Shown piece after piece: positions 1-10,464 of a stretch of 39,220 nucleotides of DNA; positions within the stretch are counted from its first letter, which is position 1; every line of letters begins with the position of its first letter. A program made the translations under genes and the position numbers. A model generated the notes under the pieces. That model was not told the DNA's origin and did no database searches. It worked only from the letters and a program-made list of their open reading frames with translations. Origin of the DNA: Batkoa obscura (taxonomy: Eukaryota; Entomophthoromycota; Entomophthoromycetes; Entomophthorales; Batkoaceae); assembly GCA_030770535.1 (NCBI GenBank), contig JASVEC010000159.1, forward strand, positions 1-39,220, written 5' to 3'.

Positions 1-56
1 CTCAAATAGTGCTTAAAAAATGAAAAATAATGAAACTAAAAAAAATAGCCCTATAT
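1..56 (-). repeat. MITE copy 1, cut by the window start
   Basis: Only the half that starts at the internal CTCAAATAGTGCTTAAAAAA segment is present. It runs through AATAATGAAACTAAAAAAAA to a degraded CCCTATATA end. It matches the other copies of the 105-bp family in minus orientation. Plus orientation is defined throughout as reading TATGGG(G/A)(A/G)TGTTTTTT first and ending ACATCCCCATA. Confidence 0.75.
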
Positions 57-948
57 AATAGAATTAAATAATTCTATATTTATCGTATTATTTGTTTTTT
101 TAATATTGAAATAATTAAAAGTTGCTATTATATCATTTTCAATGTATTAAGTGTTTTGTTATATTTATTCTACTCAACTATATTAACGAATAATCTCTTT
201 TTTTGAACTTAGTTTATACAAATGGACATTAAATATATCAATTTTTATATTCATTACATAACTAAATTCATCTAAATAATATGGCTCATCCTCTATGATT
301 ATATAGTCACCATATTAAACTCTTGGCCTTATAGCCTCATATTTTCATATTAAAAAACAAGTCAAAAGTTTTGACATTCAATCGTATATAGTATTGTTCT
401 TTCATTGCCATAGTTCGAATTATAAATTTTTGATAAGTTCTTGTCACTTCAATCATTGTTATTAAATTTGAATCCCTAAAAAAGTATTAGGATTTCAATT
501 TTGTAAATTGTTTAATTTTTTTACAAAACTCATAAATTATTATAATATTATAAATGATTTTGATTGGTTGATACTGTACTTCTTTCATTGATAAAAATCT
601 ACACAGTTTTAATTTTATAATTAGAAATAATAATATGATTTAAGATAAACATAAAGATATAGATATTCACATGAATTTGAAAATAAATGATATTGAAATA
701 AGAACCCTGCTAAAAGCATATAGATAAAAAAGCTTGAAAATAGTCTACTGCATACTAAAAAAGATCAAATATACATTAAAATGTTAATATTTATGAAAAA
801 TATTAAATTTTTATTCTATATGAAAATAATAAATGTAAACTATCATTCAGTATAAACTATATATTATATTTTTTATTCAAAATTTTACTAAGGTTTTATC
901 GAAATTATATGCTTAAAAAACGAAAAGACCATAAGGAAAAAGGGACTC
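57..948. other. Gene-free AT-rich spacer
   Basis: No convincing coding region, RNA gene or repeat was seen here. The stretch is AT-rich with frequent stops in all frames. Confidence 0.5.
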
Positions 949-1054
949 TATATGGGAGTGTTTTTTTTACTTCATTATTTTTCCATTTTTTAAGCGCTAT
1001 TTAAGCGGAAAATTTGTTAGTAAAATTCTTAGACACAAAAATACATCCCCACAT
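949..1054 (+). repeat. MITE copy 2
   Basis: Complete copy. It begins TATGGGAGTGTTTTTTTT, contains the internal TTTTTAAGCGCTATTTAAGC core, and ends in ACATCCCCACA, where the right TA is mutated. It lies about 170 bp past the 3' end of the secreted cysteine-rich gene at 1222-1464. Confidence 0.9.
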
Positions 1055-1221
1055 TGTTAGTAATAAAACAAAATAAAAAAGTTTAAACACTGACTTCGTA
1101 TTAGATTTTTGCTTTTGAAAATAGCAAACTAGCTATTATTAAAATTTTAACTTTTTATGAGTGATAAAAAATCAATAAAAAATATAATATTTAATTATAA
1201 TATAATGTTTATTTAAATGAA

Positions 1222-1464
1222 TTAACAATTATATGGATTATCAATATCAATCCAACTACTAAAAGTACATTTAGAATCAGCAAGGATATCATAGCAATCC
1301 CATTCCCCATTATTCCAAGTCCAGCATCTTGGACAACTATAACCATCATAGCAATAAACTCCACTATTTCCTTTATTACAACGTTCACTATTTGGATTAG
1401 GACAAACAGACACTACAAATGGAAGTACAAAAGATAAAGCAGCAATTGATTGAATAAATTTCAT
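1222..1464 (-). CDS. Small secreted cysteine-rich protein (8 Cys)
   Basis: This 80-aa protein has a clear N-terminal signal peptide (residues 1-20, a hydrophobic run ending VVSV) and a short mature part with eight cysteines at 21, 29, 38, 44, 47, 57, 66 and 80. The middle contains CPRCW followed by a W-x-C. I do not recognise a named family. The same eight-cysteine layout, with CxxCW at cysteines 4-5, recurs in the 97-aa protein at 30782-31075, so the two look like members of one family. Size, secretion signal and disulphide-rich composition are typical of fungal effector-like or antimicrobial peptides, but function is inference. The start is the only ATG ahead of the signal sequence. A TATA-like TATAAATA lies about 43 nt upstream. 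No intron is needed. Confidence 0.82.
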   Translation of the reverse strand: MKFIQSIAALSFVLPFVVSVCPNPNSERCNKGNSGVYCYDGYSCPRCWTWNNGEWDCYDILADSKCTFSSWIDIDNPYNC

Positions 1465-1506
1465 ATTTGATTTAATTGATAATATAAAACAATTATTTCA
1501 TTAAAG

Positions 1507-1514
1507 TATTTATA
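1507..1514 (-). promoter_or_regulatory. TATA-like element of the secreted-protein gene
   Basis: TATAAATA on the minus strand, 43 nt upstream of the ATG at 1464. Position and sequence fit a TATA box, but in such AT-rich DNA the match could be chance. Confidence 0.4.
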
Positions 1515-2830
1515 CTATGAGTTACAAATTCAACCTAAGTATCATTTTTAAAATGTCTTAAAAGAAAACAAGGTAACAATTATTTATAATTGTTACCTTA
1601 AAGCAATTTAGTTGTATATTACAATGATATTTATAAATAATACAAAGTTTATTTATTTAGTTCAAAATAAATTAAACTACTAAAATAAAGCTAAAGCCAA
1701 GATTTTTAGTTGGGTGAATTTTAAAAATAGAAGTCAATTTTTTAGAAACAGGCCATTATTTAAAAATATAACTATCAGCTATAAATTACTTTTTAAAGTA
1801 ATTTGACTTCTTGGGCTAAAATCGATTTGAAATATATTGATTGCAACAGAAAATGTTTAGTATTTAAGAGTAGCTCAGTTTTTCTATAACCATGTTAAAC
1901 TATAATAATTCTATACCTCCAAAAAAACTGATCTGTCCAAAAAGTCAGATTATCTTAGAAAATACTTTATGGGTTAGTTTAAAAGCTTAGTTCAATTTTT
2001 GTCCACTATAGATTTTAACTAAAATTACGAATTAGGTATAAGGTGCTGAGATAAGTTTTTTACTCAATCTTAAAATTATCTATGGGGGTGTTTTTTTATC
2101 CATTATTTATTTAGTATTTTTTACAGAATTTATGCTATATAGAAAATGGACAAAAGAGGTGAAGTGAAATTTTAGCCCTATTTTAACCAAGCTTTTACTT
2201 GCCCGTATTACAAGCATAGACCATATCAAATAGCTATAACTACTGCCTTAAAGCTAAATTTGAGACGTTTAAAGATATGATTTTATAATTTTATAGCGTT
2301 ACCATTAGATAATCTCTTTTAGAAACTATTCCAAATTTCAAATAATTGGTATATTCCCAAATAGTTAATAGCTTTTTTACTACTTCAGTTGCCATATGCT
2401 AATAAGCAATTCCAGGAATTTCAAACATCTACTGAGTTTTATCCAGAGCTGTAGCTTTCTTAATAGTATTATTGCTTTGTCAAATGAATGAACTAAAGAA
2501 ACAATTATTTTAATTATGAAAGTAAAATTTATATCACTTCTTTAATTCAAGCAAATGACTGTATATTATGAAGTTTATAGAATGTCTGGCTAATAATAAT
2601 AAATTTAATGCAAACACGATACAGTATTATATTTACATAACTCAAAGTAATTAACGGTTAAAATCGAGTATTTGATGTATTATCTGAAGTTTAAATTATC
2701 GAATGTATAAATAATATTTAAAGTGAATGGCTCTTAAATACTAAATATGATAGCATTTTTGAGATCAAATTGTCTCAATTAGCTTTAATGCTTTATAAAT
2801 ATTTTTAATACCCTTTGATGTCTTCAAGAG
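1515..2830. other. Gene-free AT-rich spacer
   Basis: No gene is recognisable on either strand. The only structured item is a possible half copy of the MITE near 2081. Short coding-looking runs are broken by stops and resemble no family I know. Confidence 0.45.
2081..2135 (+). repeat. Possible half or decayed MITE copy
   Basis: TATGGGGGTGTTTTTTTATC followed by CATTATTTATTTAGTATTTT resembles the first 35-40 bp of the family. The AAGCGCT core and the CATCCCCATA end are missing, so this is a degraded or solo end at best. Confidence 0.4.
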
Positions 2831-2936
2831 TACATGGAGATGTATTTGTATTTAAGGATTTTACTAACAATCTTTTCATTCAAATAGCGCTTAAAAGATA
2901 GAAAAAGTGATAAAGCCAAAAAAACATTCCTACACT
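2831..2936 (-). repeat. MITE copy 3
   Basis: Complete but diverged copy. It starts TACATGGAGATGTATTTG, carries CAAATAGCGCTTAAAAGATA in the middle, and ends AAAAAACATTCCTACA. It lies about 190 bp upstream of the TspO-like gene. Confidence 0.85.
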
Positions 2937-3126
2937 ATGTACTTAACTAGCAGCTTAGTAAGCCCAAATATCTTATATAAAAGTTAATTATATAAAATTG
3001 CTTATAATTGTTTAAAATGATAAAGGTATGATTTGATTATGATTAAATTATGATGGATATGAAAAGTAAATAGAATAAAATAAAGCCAAAATAGCACATT
3101 TACAAAATAACAATCGACAAAATAAA

Positions 3127-3663
3127 ATGTATATTTACGACGAAAATTTATATCAGAGCGTTTGGGGGCCACTGATGGTTAGTGTAATAGCTAGTTATCA
3201 ATATAGTCAATTAAGCAGTAAAAGTTGGTACAAGCGATTAAGAAACCCTAAAAGGCACTTGAATGAGAGGTATTTTACTTTGCTTTCAATAATAAGCAGT
3301 TCGCTGTATGGTTACGGATACTATATAGTAAAGATGAATTATGACAAAGATAGTTACTTCTATGAGCTATTAGGTTATTTATTCAACATTCAACTATTAT
3401 TGGATTCGATTTGGTCTTTGACATATATTGGGGCAAATGCTTCTCCTATCCCGTTGATCAGCATGGCTGGGCTTTGGATAGCTAACCTGATTGCTTTGTT
3501 TTTTTTCGGTACTATTGATACAACTGCTTTATTGTATTTTATTCCATATTTCTTATGGACTAGCTTTCGCTCTTACTTAAACTTACAGTTATCCTGGTTA
3601 CTAAATGCAGATAATACTAATGTTGACTCAAATCAACCTACTCACCCACCAGCTGCGAAGTAA
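3127..3663 (+). CDS. TspO/MBR (translocator protein) family membrane protein
   Basis: This 178-aa, mostly hydrophobic protein shows the TspO/MBR arrangement. WYKRLRNP (residues 34-41) stands where the family has its conserved WYxxLxKP loop after helix 1. A GYGYYIV segment follows in helix 2, and a C-terminal PYFLWTSFRSYLNLQLSWLL (140-159) matches the PYLxWxxFAxxLNxxixxLN helix. About five membrane segments are visible, as expected. Family members sit in the outer mitochondrial or other membranes and bind porphyrins and cholesterol. The substrate here is unknown. The paired prolines that usually follow the WYxxLxxP loop are absent (RHLNER instead). A short polar tail (160-178) is extra. The gene is intronless. 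The ATG is the first in the frame after an AT-rich leader. Confidence 0.85.
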   Translation: MYIYDENLYQSVWGPLMVSVIASYQYSQLSSKSWYKRLRNPKRHLNERYFTLLSIISSSLYGYGYYIVKMNYDKDSYFYELLGYLFNIQLLLDSIWSLTYIGANASPIPLISMAGLWIANLIALFFFGTIDTTALLYFIPYFLWTSFRSYLNLQLSWLLNADNTNVDSNQPTHPPAAK

Positions 3664-3855
3664 ACGATATTTACATAATACTGCTTTTTAAAATAAAGTC
3701 TGCTATTTAATTAAATATATCGCCATAAATTTAAATTTACTCTATTTATTTAAAAATATTAGGAGAATAAAGCAATTCTATTTAATAAAGCCATCAACAA
3801 TGTAATAAGAAAATATAAGCTTAATTTGCTTTCATTTCTTACTTTAAATATATTT

Positions 3856-4204
3856 TTAAACTTGGATAGGAGTGTCTAAAGATACAGCTAAATTTTCTTT
3901 ATCTTCTTCATTATTATCCATAAATTCGTCCTTAAATGATATTAGTGACATTCTTGATATATAAAAACAACTTACTGGGTCAAAGATAACTCTTATAATT
4001 AAAGAACAAGATGGACATCTACCAACGTCTTCACCGTCCCTTAATTCTTCCTAAAAAAAAGTCAGTTATGCTAATCTTACAAATGAATATAACTACCAAT
4101 GAAATTTCGAATCTATCACCGCATGGGCAAGGGTAGTGATAAATATTTGACTCCTCATCAAAGTCCATATCTTCGATTTCTACTTCATCATAAAAGGAAC
4201 TCAT
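3856..4204 (-). CDS. DPH3: Diphthamide biosynthesis protein 3 (CSL zinc finger)
   Basis: Joining three exons (4204-4097, 4050-3976, 3930-3856) gives an 85-aa protein with the DPH3 signature. [13 protein letters not shown] is followed by [11 protein letters not shown], then [20 protein letters not shown] and VIFDP. The CPCG and CPSC pairs are the four ligands of the CSL zinc ribbon. DPH3 donates electrons to the Dph1-Dph2 radical enzyme that starts diphthamide formation on elongation factor 2, and it also acts in wobble-uridine modification with Elongator. The two introns are 46 nt (GTAGTT..TTTTAG) and 45 nt (GTAAGT..TTTAAG with CACTAAT as likely branch site). Exons are 36, 25 and 25 codons including the stop, all phase 0. 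The gene is divergent from the unknown gene starting at 4517. Confidence 0.93.
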
Positions 4205-4516
4205 CTTTTGTACTATAAATTATTAAGCAAATTGTTTTGGTTTTATAATTATTGTTTATAGTGGTTACTTTGGCTTGGTAACTTGAGGCTAATCAATTAT
4301 GTTAAGCAATGCAATACAGGTTGAATTTAATTGGTACACCAGAGTTATGCCTGGGTTTAGTTATCCAGGGATTTTTTTTGCATAGTATTTTGAATTGATC
4401 TTATTGGCTTAATATGAATGAATAATCATTACTCAATAAAAAGCAAAACATTAAAATAAGAATCCTAGAGACCTTGTTATAAGATAATCTGGTTTAATAG
4501 AATTATAGAATATAAA

Positions 4517-5248
4517 ATGAGTAAAATTACTAACAACAAACATATATTTAAAATGTATAACTTTTATAAGGCGCTAGAGAAGAAATGGTTTCAAAATTTG
4601 AAAAGTAACCAAAACCGCCTTTTAACTGATAACAACCGTGTCGATATCTCTGAGTTACACTTATACGGTGAGTTAGGGTTTTTATTACTAGGATCAAAAT
4701 GTTGTGTTTTAATTGAGCATTTACCGAAGGAGTTGGATATTTTAAACAGTTATATTAAAGATGTATGCCTTAGCTGGTTAGAAGAAATAGGTGATGATTC
4801 TAATGTAAAGATAATAAAAATAAAAGATAACATAAAATCCGTGGAAATCAATTTATCAGGATGCTATTTAATTGTAAACACAAGACATGAGTTATATCAC
4901 TTAGTTAAAGAATATTTTGAAGAAAATAAAACAGAAACAATTCAAGAAAATATACTTGCTAAGATTTTGGATTACCCAGGCTCTTTACCTTCCTCGGCTG
5001 AAGAATATTCTAATATGATTCGAGTTGGCTATATCGAAAAAAGGTAATTTTATTTTATGAAAATTTTGCGCTTGAGTGTAAATTTTAAAACTTTATTTAT
5101 TCAATTTAGCACAAGGTATTGGCTTACAACATATGCGGGTCAAAAGCAGCAGTTGAATGATATTAAGAATCATTTTTTAATCTATTATGATGATTATTTG
5201 GCACATTTTGATAGCGAGTTAGAGTTACTTATAGAGGATTTATCATGA
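4517..5248 (+). CDS. Unknown conserved-looking protein, two exons
   Basis: Exon 1 (4517-5043) and exon 2 (5110-5248) join in frame across a 66-nt intron (GTAATT..AATTTAG) to give 221 aa. Without splicing the frame stops directly at the donor. I do not recognise the family with confidence. The middle (about residues 45-135) reads like an alternating alpha/beta fold. The C-terminal third has a DYPGSLPSSAEEYSNMIRVG block followed by the spliced YIEKSTRYWLTTYA, and this P-G-x-LP-x-S pattern made me think of the C1orf74/UPF0739-like (DUF4504) proteins, but that is a weak recollection. There is no signal peptide or membrane segment. It shares a 312-bp divergent upstream region with DPH3. Confidence 0.75.
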
Positions 5249-5572
5249 AAAGTCCATTATTTATTTTTAGAATGAATGAGAACTAAAATTGTTGTTTGCC
5301 TAATTCTTTAAGTTATGTTATTATTCATTTTTTTCTATTAAATTTATAACTTTTGATAATAGTTGTAGTATATATTAAAATGTTAAGGGAATTAGTGCTT
5401 CACACTGTTACTTAGTTTACGAATAACGTTTGATAAGAATATTTTTCTAAAGTTAATAGCCATTTTTAGCTTTGGCAAATTATACAAAAAGAAGAACATC
5501 TATTTTAAATTTTACAAAATTCAGAATTTTTATGGAACTTATAAACCACTAAAAATATAGTCTATAAAATCA
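5249..5572. other. Gene-free spacer
   Basis: AT-rich spacer with nothing recognisable. Confidence 0.5.
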
Positions 5573-5678
5573 ATATGGGAGTGTTTTTTTTGACTTCATT
5601 ATTTTTTCCATTTTTAAGCGCTATTTAAGCGGAAAAATTATTAATAAAATTCTTAAACACAAAAATACATCCCCATAT
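5573..5678 (+). repeat. MITE copy 4 (best-preserved reference copy)
   Basis: Complete copy with intact ATATGGGAGTG and CATCCCCATAT ends, so both sides carry TA. It contains TGACTTCATTATTTTTTCCA, the AAGCGCTATTTAAGCGG core, and AAAATTCTTAAACAC before the right end. Confidence 0.95.
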
Positions 5679-6288
5679 AGTAATTTTCTAGCCATCTATG
5701 AAGCTTGCCATAAACTTCTGAGACACATAGCCGTGTACTTGCTAACTTTACCCTTTTAATCCAAAACAACAGTAAGAAGCACAAAGGATATGGAGATATG
5801 TAGCTTTTATCTACAATAAAGCTTTAATATTTTGATTAATATTTATAAAATTATTGTATGATTGAAGCTGTAATATTATCTTTATAAATTTTAAACTAAC
5901 CAATCATGTTTTTGAAGAACATATTTGGAAAAAAATCAAATTATAATGAAAAAGAAGCAAGCACCTTTTTACTAAGTTAAAAGCGTAGCTTTAAACATGT
6001 GCTTTATAAAAAAAACAAAAACTGTCACCCATATAGTACATTTGTTTTGCTCAAAAGAAAGATTTAAACAATTAAGATAATCACATAAAAAGAAAAAAGA
6101 GTGATTTATTTAAACTACCAAAGGATGTTTATATTGGTATCCTTGATACTATTTAAATAGTAAAAATACAAATCTTACAAAATTACTGCTAGCGTGATTA
6201 TTACCCAATCAAACATAATTTTAACAAGTATATGAATAAAGAGCTTATAAATACAGCAAAAATGTTCCTTTCAAACCCCTTTTGAACT
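5679..6288. other. Spacer upstream of the F-box gene
   Basis: No gene seen. A TATA-like TTATAAATA occurs at about 6245-6253, some 35 nt before the F-box ATG. Otherwise the sequence is AT-rich and unstructured. Confidence 0.4.
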
Positions 6289-7629
6289 ATGTATATCGAA
6301 CTAAATTTATTACCTGGGGCTATACTGAAAGGAGTATTTGAGTATATTGATATTATAGAATTGTTTAAGCTACAATCAATTAGTAAAAGGTTCCAACAAA
6401 TAATTAGAAATCAAATATTTATCAATTTAACTTACTCAGAGTACCAAAAATTTAAAGAAGCTAATAAAAGAATACAGCATAACTTCATAAAAGAGAATCC
6501 GAATAAAATGAAGAAGTTATCAGTGTCCAGTGTCAGCCAATTTGAATCATTAAATTCATGTCAATATATTAAATGTTTGCATTTTAGCCTTAATTCCAAG
6601 TTTAAGCTATCTAAGAATGGTCATCTAATACATAATGAATTTTTGAGTTTGAAAAAGTTATCAGTTGATGTTAATTATGAGGACTTTCGAATTTATTTTG
6701 ACTTGTTTAAGAGCTGTTTACATCAATTAAGTGAACTTAAATTAATAAGTAAGGCGCTGACACTAGGTGATGTCCTAGAGTACTTAAATAAAACCGGGTT
6801 GAAGGTATTAAAGATTAAATCCATAATGTTCTTAGATTTAAATGGGATTGAAGCGTTGAAGCAATTCAAAAATTTAACCACATTACATCTCACATCATAT
6901 AATATGAAGATACCACGTATCTACAATAAAGCTAACAACTTTATTAAGCTTAAGGAACTTAAAATCAAAGGGAAGATGGATGATAATTACAACTTAGACT
7001 ATTTTGGAGATTTAACGCAGCTTCATAAGTTAATTATAAAGTTACAAAATTTTAAATATGATGAGTTAGTATTTAAAGATAGTAGGAGTGTTAAAATCAG
7101 ATTTATGGGATTTATTCAAAAATTATTTTTAAATCTCAATAGTTTAGACAAAATGCTCAATTTAAATGAAATTAGTATTAACAAAAGTGAGTTATTCGAA
7201 GAAATAGTCCATGGACTTTCCGAACCAAATAACGTCCAGAGCATAAAATTATATAATTCGAACTACCTTGAAAAGGACTCCTTTAAATTATGTCAGTTTG
7301 ATTGGAATAGTGATGATGATGTATTAGAGAATCCCGACTATTTTTGTTTAAAAAACCGAAAGAAATTAATTCAGTGTAAATCAATTAAAAAATTAAGCTT
7401 TATAAAATATGAACTTTCACTTCAAAATTTATTTTACATTCTATATTTATTTCCTAATATAGAATATGTCTTATTTAGAAAAGGATATCTTCGTTATTTT
7501 TCAACTATAGGTTACTATTACTACTATAATAACCCAATTACTTTTCAAATAGCTAATGGTCTAAGGTACCCAATTGATATTAAATTTTTTAAAGTTGAAT
7601 TCCCGGATATTAATTTGCAGTTAATTTGA
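6289..7629 (+). CDS. F-box protein with leucine-rich C-terminal part
   Basis: This 446-aa protein starts with a recognisable F-box (about residues 5-46): LLPGAILKGVFEYIDIIELF, then KLQSISKRFQQIIRN. The rest is rich in L/I/N/K with irregular leucine-rich segments such as LKKLSVDV, LTTLHLTS and LKELKIKG, as in F-box/LRR substrate adaptors. F-box proteins couple substrates to Skp1 in SCF ubiquitin ligases. The target cannot be read from the sequence. AT-rich fungi often carry large families of such genes. It is a single exon without signal peptide or membrane segment. The ATG is the first in frame and sits just downstream of a TATA-like box. Confidence 0.85.
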   Translation: MYIELNLLPGAILKGVFEYIDIIELFKLQSISKRFQQIIRNQIFINLTYSEYQKFKEANKRIQHNFIKENPNKMKKLSVSSVSQFESLNSCQYIKCLHFSLNSKFKLSKNGHLIHNEFLSLKKLSVDVNYEDFRIYFDLFKSCLHQLSELKLISKALTLGDVLEYLNKTGLKVLKIKSIMFLDLNGIEALKQFKNLTTLHLTSYNMKIPRIYNKANNFIKLKELKIKGKMDDNYNLDYFGDLTQLHKLIIKLQNFKYDELVFKDSRSVKIRFMGFIQKLFLNLNSLDKMLNLNEISINKSELFEEIVHGLSEPNNVQSIKLYNSNYLEKDSFKLCQFDWNSDDDVLENPDYFCLKNRKKLIQCKSIKKLSFIKYELSLQNLFYILYLFPNIEYVLFRKGYLRYFSTIGYYYYYNNPITFQIANGLRYPIDIKFFKVEFPDINLQLI

Positions 7630-8089
7630 TAGCTAATAAATAAAGTACAAATTAGTAATAATTGTGCTATTTTTTATTTTAATTTTAAATACATACATTC
7701 TATTAGATTAAGCTTCTTATATAAATGTGATATCTTATTTAGTATAAAAGGTATAATTGTTAAAAGCACAAGCTTAATGAAATACCATAACAATGGTCCC
7801 AATATGTTAGTTTTTGCTATTAAAAAAACTTGTACATTTCATTAAATATTAAGAATTATGATTTTAGCTATAAATATTAAAAACAATAAAAACTGAATTA
7901 CTTCATTAAATCATATAATGTAATGATATTAATTTTATTGAACTATAACTTACGATAGTTTTTAAAATTTAACACATTCGTATTATATTTTAGATTTTAT
8001 CCAATTACTGATATAATGAAAAGTATTTATAATGTTTATAATATACTTCTAAAATCATGGTACTCTTGTAGATAAGAGTTGAAAATAAG
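7630..8089. other. Gene-free spacer
   Basis: AT-rich spacer between the F-box gene and a MITE. No features seen. Confidence 0.5.
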
Positions 8090-8194
8090 ATATGTGGATG
8101 TATTTTTGTGTTTAAGAATTTTACTAACAATTTTTCCGCTAAATAGCGTTCAAAAATGGAAAAAATAATGAAGTCAAAAAAAACACTCCCATAT
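8090..8194 (-). repeat. MITE copy 5, upstream of Zn2Cys6 gene 1
   Basis: Complete copy running from ATATGTGGATGTATTTTTGT to AAACACTCCCATAT, with TA at both ends. It ends 238 bp before the start codon of the transcription factor at 8433, in the same relative orientation as the copies upstream of the other two paralogues. Confidence 0.93.
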
Positions 8195-8432
8195 TTTAAT
8201 GGGGCTTTTTAACAAATATAGAATAAAAAATTAGTTTAATGCTAGTTAAAGTATAATTTTGCATAAAGTATGACATAATTTTGGGAAATTACTCTATTTA
8301 ATTTGCTAGCCTTTAACAAAATTAGTGAATAATTTGAATTTATACTTTAAGTAAAGATTAACTTTTTAATTGGGTATTTGCTAAAATTGTTTAAACAACT
8401 TATTACATAATGATTTATATATTTTTCAGTCT

Positions 8433-10298
8433 ATGGAGCAGAGAAATAGTTTAAAGCTTAGTAGAAGAGGACATAGATGTGATTCATGTGTTAAAAAGCA
8501 CCTTAAATGTGATAGAGTATTACCTAAATGCTTAAATTGTATAAAAAGAAAGATAGAATGTACCTTAAATAGAGAAGTCATATATAATAAAAGCGAAGAC
8601 ACCGAGTATGGAGCTGGGCACTTGGGAATTAGACGTAATTACAGAGCCTTTGGAAAAGATAAATTTAGATTTAAGGTTGTCAATGTTAGCTTCACTTCAA
8701 AAAAAGAGGCTGTAATTGTTCCTAAAATGTTTCAACCAGAAGAAAACAAAACTCAGGCAGTTAAATTAAAAGATAAAAATGAAAACCAGTTATTAAAATT
8801 GTCAAAAGAAACTAAACATCAATTACTAAAGTTACCAAAGGATTATGATTTCTCATATAATATTATTGGTATATTTAGTAAATTTAAGAGGAAATCATTA
8901 TTAGAAAATTTGTTAAATTTTATTCAAAATCCGTCGCCATATTTTCCTAGTAAAGGCTTAAATCTTTTTATTGTACTAACGGATAAGTTAGGTTTGTTGG
9001 CATCCAAACCTAAGAGGCTAATGTTTGTACCAGAAGTACCAAATGAAAACACCTTTAATATTAGACCAATTTTAAAGCAAGCAGTAACCAATTATTTTAC
9101 GTCAATTAATAAAACAATTCCTTTGTTTGATGAAACAAGGTTTGATTTTACTTCACGTTCTTTTAATTTAAAATCGGCAATATTTACAGGTGGTCTCTTT
9201 TATATGAAGCAAACGGAAATCGTAAAAAAACTAATTAGTTATTTTGAGGGAAAGCTTTATCATTTTGTTTCAAATGTCCCTAGAATTAAGCCCAGTTTAG
9301 AAAATATACAAATAATACTTATACTAATAATTGGAATCCCATGTTTTTCATGGATTGGTGGTATTAGAGATTACCTTTTGTTTCATTCCTATAGAATGTC
9401 ATTTATAATAGGATTGAGTCAATCACCAAAGAAGTTATCTAAAGTGGCCAATATTGAACGAACTTATACTTACTGCGTATTAAATTCTTTTTACAATGGA
9501 ATCTTATTAAGTTTTGGATCATACATTGCTGAGCCTATATTTCCATTGGGATTAAAGAAATTAAATAGGCATCTTAGAAGTAAACTTTCTCTCTCTAATA
9601 TTGATTTCAACAAAGAAGATAAACATATCCAAAGATACTGTTTTTTAAAGCTTCAAGAATTTTATTATATAACAAGTACGCTATATTTTGATTTACGACT
9701 AATCAAAGAGAAAAAGATAAAAGGAAGTGATGATCAGATGAAATTAAATAGCTTTCTATCAAGACTTACGTTTAAAACATTCACAGTTAAAGAAGAATAC
9801 ATTACTGTTATGACTGAATTTTTACCTTTTATCAATAGCTATGATTTAAAATTAACGATCGAGGATTATCAAAATTGTATAGTTTATTTTTTTCATCATA
9901 TTAACTTTTATATTAGTTTTGTTAATTTTGATGTTTCTGAAGAAAAGAAAGCGTATGAGTATAAAGAACATAAGCTTGATAAGAATATTAATATAAGTAT
10001 ATTAAATCGTATTAAAGATACGCTCAAACAGTGCTATTTAGTAATTGATAGTGCTGCTGTAAGTTATCACAAATATACTCTTACTCTTGATTATCCTCTT
10101 ATTTCAACATGTTTGGTTTTTATAATACGATATGGAAGAAATAATGATGGAATTTTAAAATACATTAAAAAAGGAAAGGGACTATTAGAATCCTCATTGA
10201 CATTACCTTTTGCTTTAAAGGTATGTGGGTTAAATTTAAAATTAATTGAACTTATAACTGAGTCTTTGAGTAATAACATAAAATTAATAAAACCATAA
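8433..10298 (+). CDS. Zn2Cys6 transcription factor, paralogue 1
   Basis: This 621-aa protein has an N-terminal Zn2Cys6 binuclear cluster with cysteines at 16, 19, 26, 33, 36 and 43 (C-x2-C-x6-C-x6-C-x2-C-x6-C). Basic residues lie between cysteines 2 and 3 (VKKHLK), where the DNA-recognition helix lies. A linker of variable length (about 55-130) precedes a long helical region that resembles the fungal-specific middle homology region. Marks are the conserved LLKLPKDY and NPSPYFPSKGL, an IPLFDETRFDF segment, and PSLENIQIILIL. Two paralogues at 16763-18514 and 19112-20839 share this layout. It is intronless. A MITE lies upstream and another starts about 60 bp past the stop. Target genes are unknown. 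Confidence 0.93.
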   Translation: MEQRNSLKLSRRGHRCDSCVKKHLKCDRVLPKCLNCIKRKIECTLNREVIYNKSEDTEYGAGHLGIRRNYRAFGKDKFRFKVVNVSFTSKKEAVIVPKMFQPEENKTQAVKLKDKNENQLLKLSKETKHQLLKLPKDYDFSYNIIGIFSKFKRKSLLENLLNFIQNPSPYFPSKGLNLFIVLTDKLGLLASKPKRLMFVPEVPNENTFNIRPILKQAVTNYFTSINKTIPLFDETRFDFTSRSFNLKSAIFTGGLFYMKQTEIVKKLISYFEGKLYHFVSNVPRIKPSLENIQIILILIIGIPCFSWIGGIRDYLLFHSYRMSFIIGLSQSPKKLSKVANIERTYTYCVLNSFYNGILLSFGSYIAEPIFPLGLKKLNRHLRSKLSLSNIDFNKEDKHIQRYCFLKLQEFYYITSTLYFDLRLIKEKKIKGSDDQMKLNSFLSRLTFKTFTVKEEYITVMTEFLPFINSYDLKLTIEDYQNCIVYFFHHINFYISFVNFDVSEEKKAYEYKEHKLDKNINISILNRIKDTLKQCYLVIDSAAVSYHKYTLTLDYPLISTCLVFIIRYGRNNDGILKYIKKGKGLLESSLTLPFALKVCGLNLKLIELITESLSNNIKLIKP

Positions 10299-10359
10299 CT
10301 TATTTACTTTCATACTAATTTAATATAAGCTTGATGTTTGAAAAGCAATTTAAAGTAAC

Positions 10360-10464
10360 ATATGGGGATTTATTTTTCTGTTTAAGAATTTTACTAGCAA
10401 TCTTTCTACTTAAGTAGCGCTTAAAAACAGAAAAAATGGTGAAACCAAAAAGATATTCTCATAT
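10360..10464 (-). repeat. MITE copy 6, just 3' of Zn2Cys6 gene 1
   Basis: Complete copy from ATATGGGGATTTATTTTTCT to AGATATTCTCATAT, with TA at both ends. It lies 61 bp downstream of the stop codon, where it could contribute to the 3' UTR. Confidence 0.92.
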
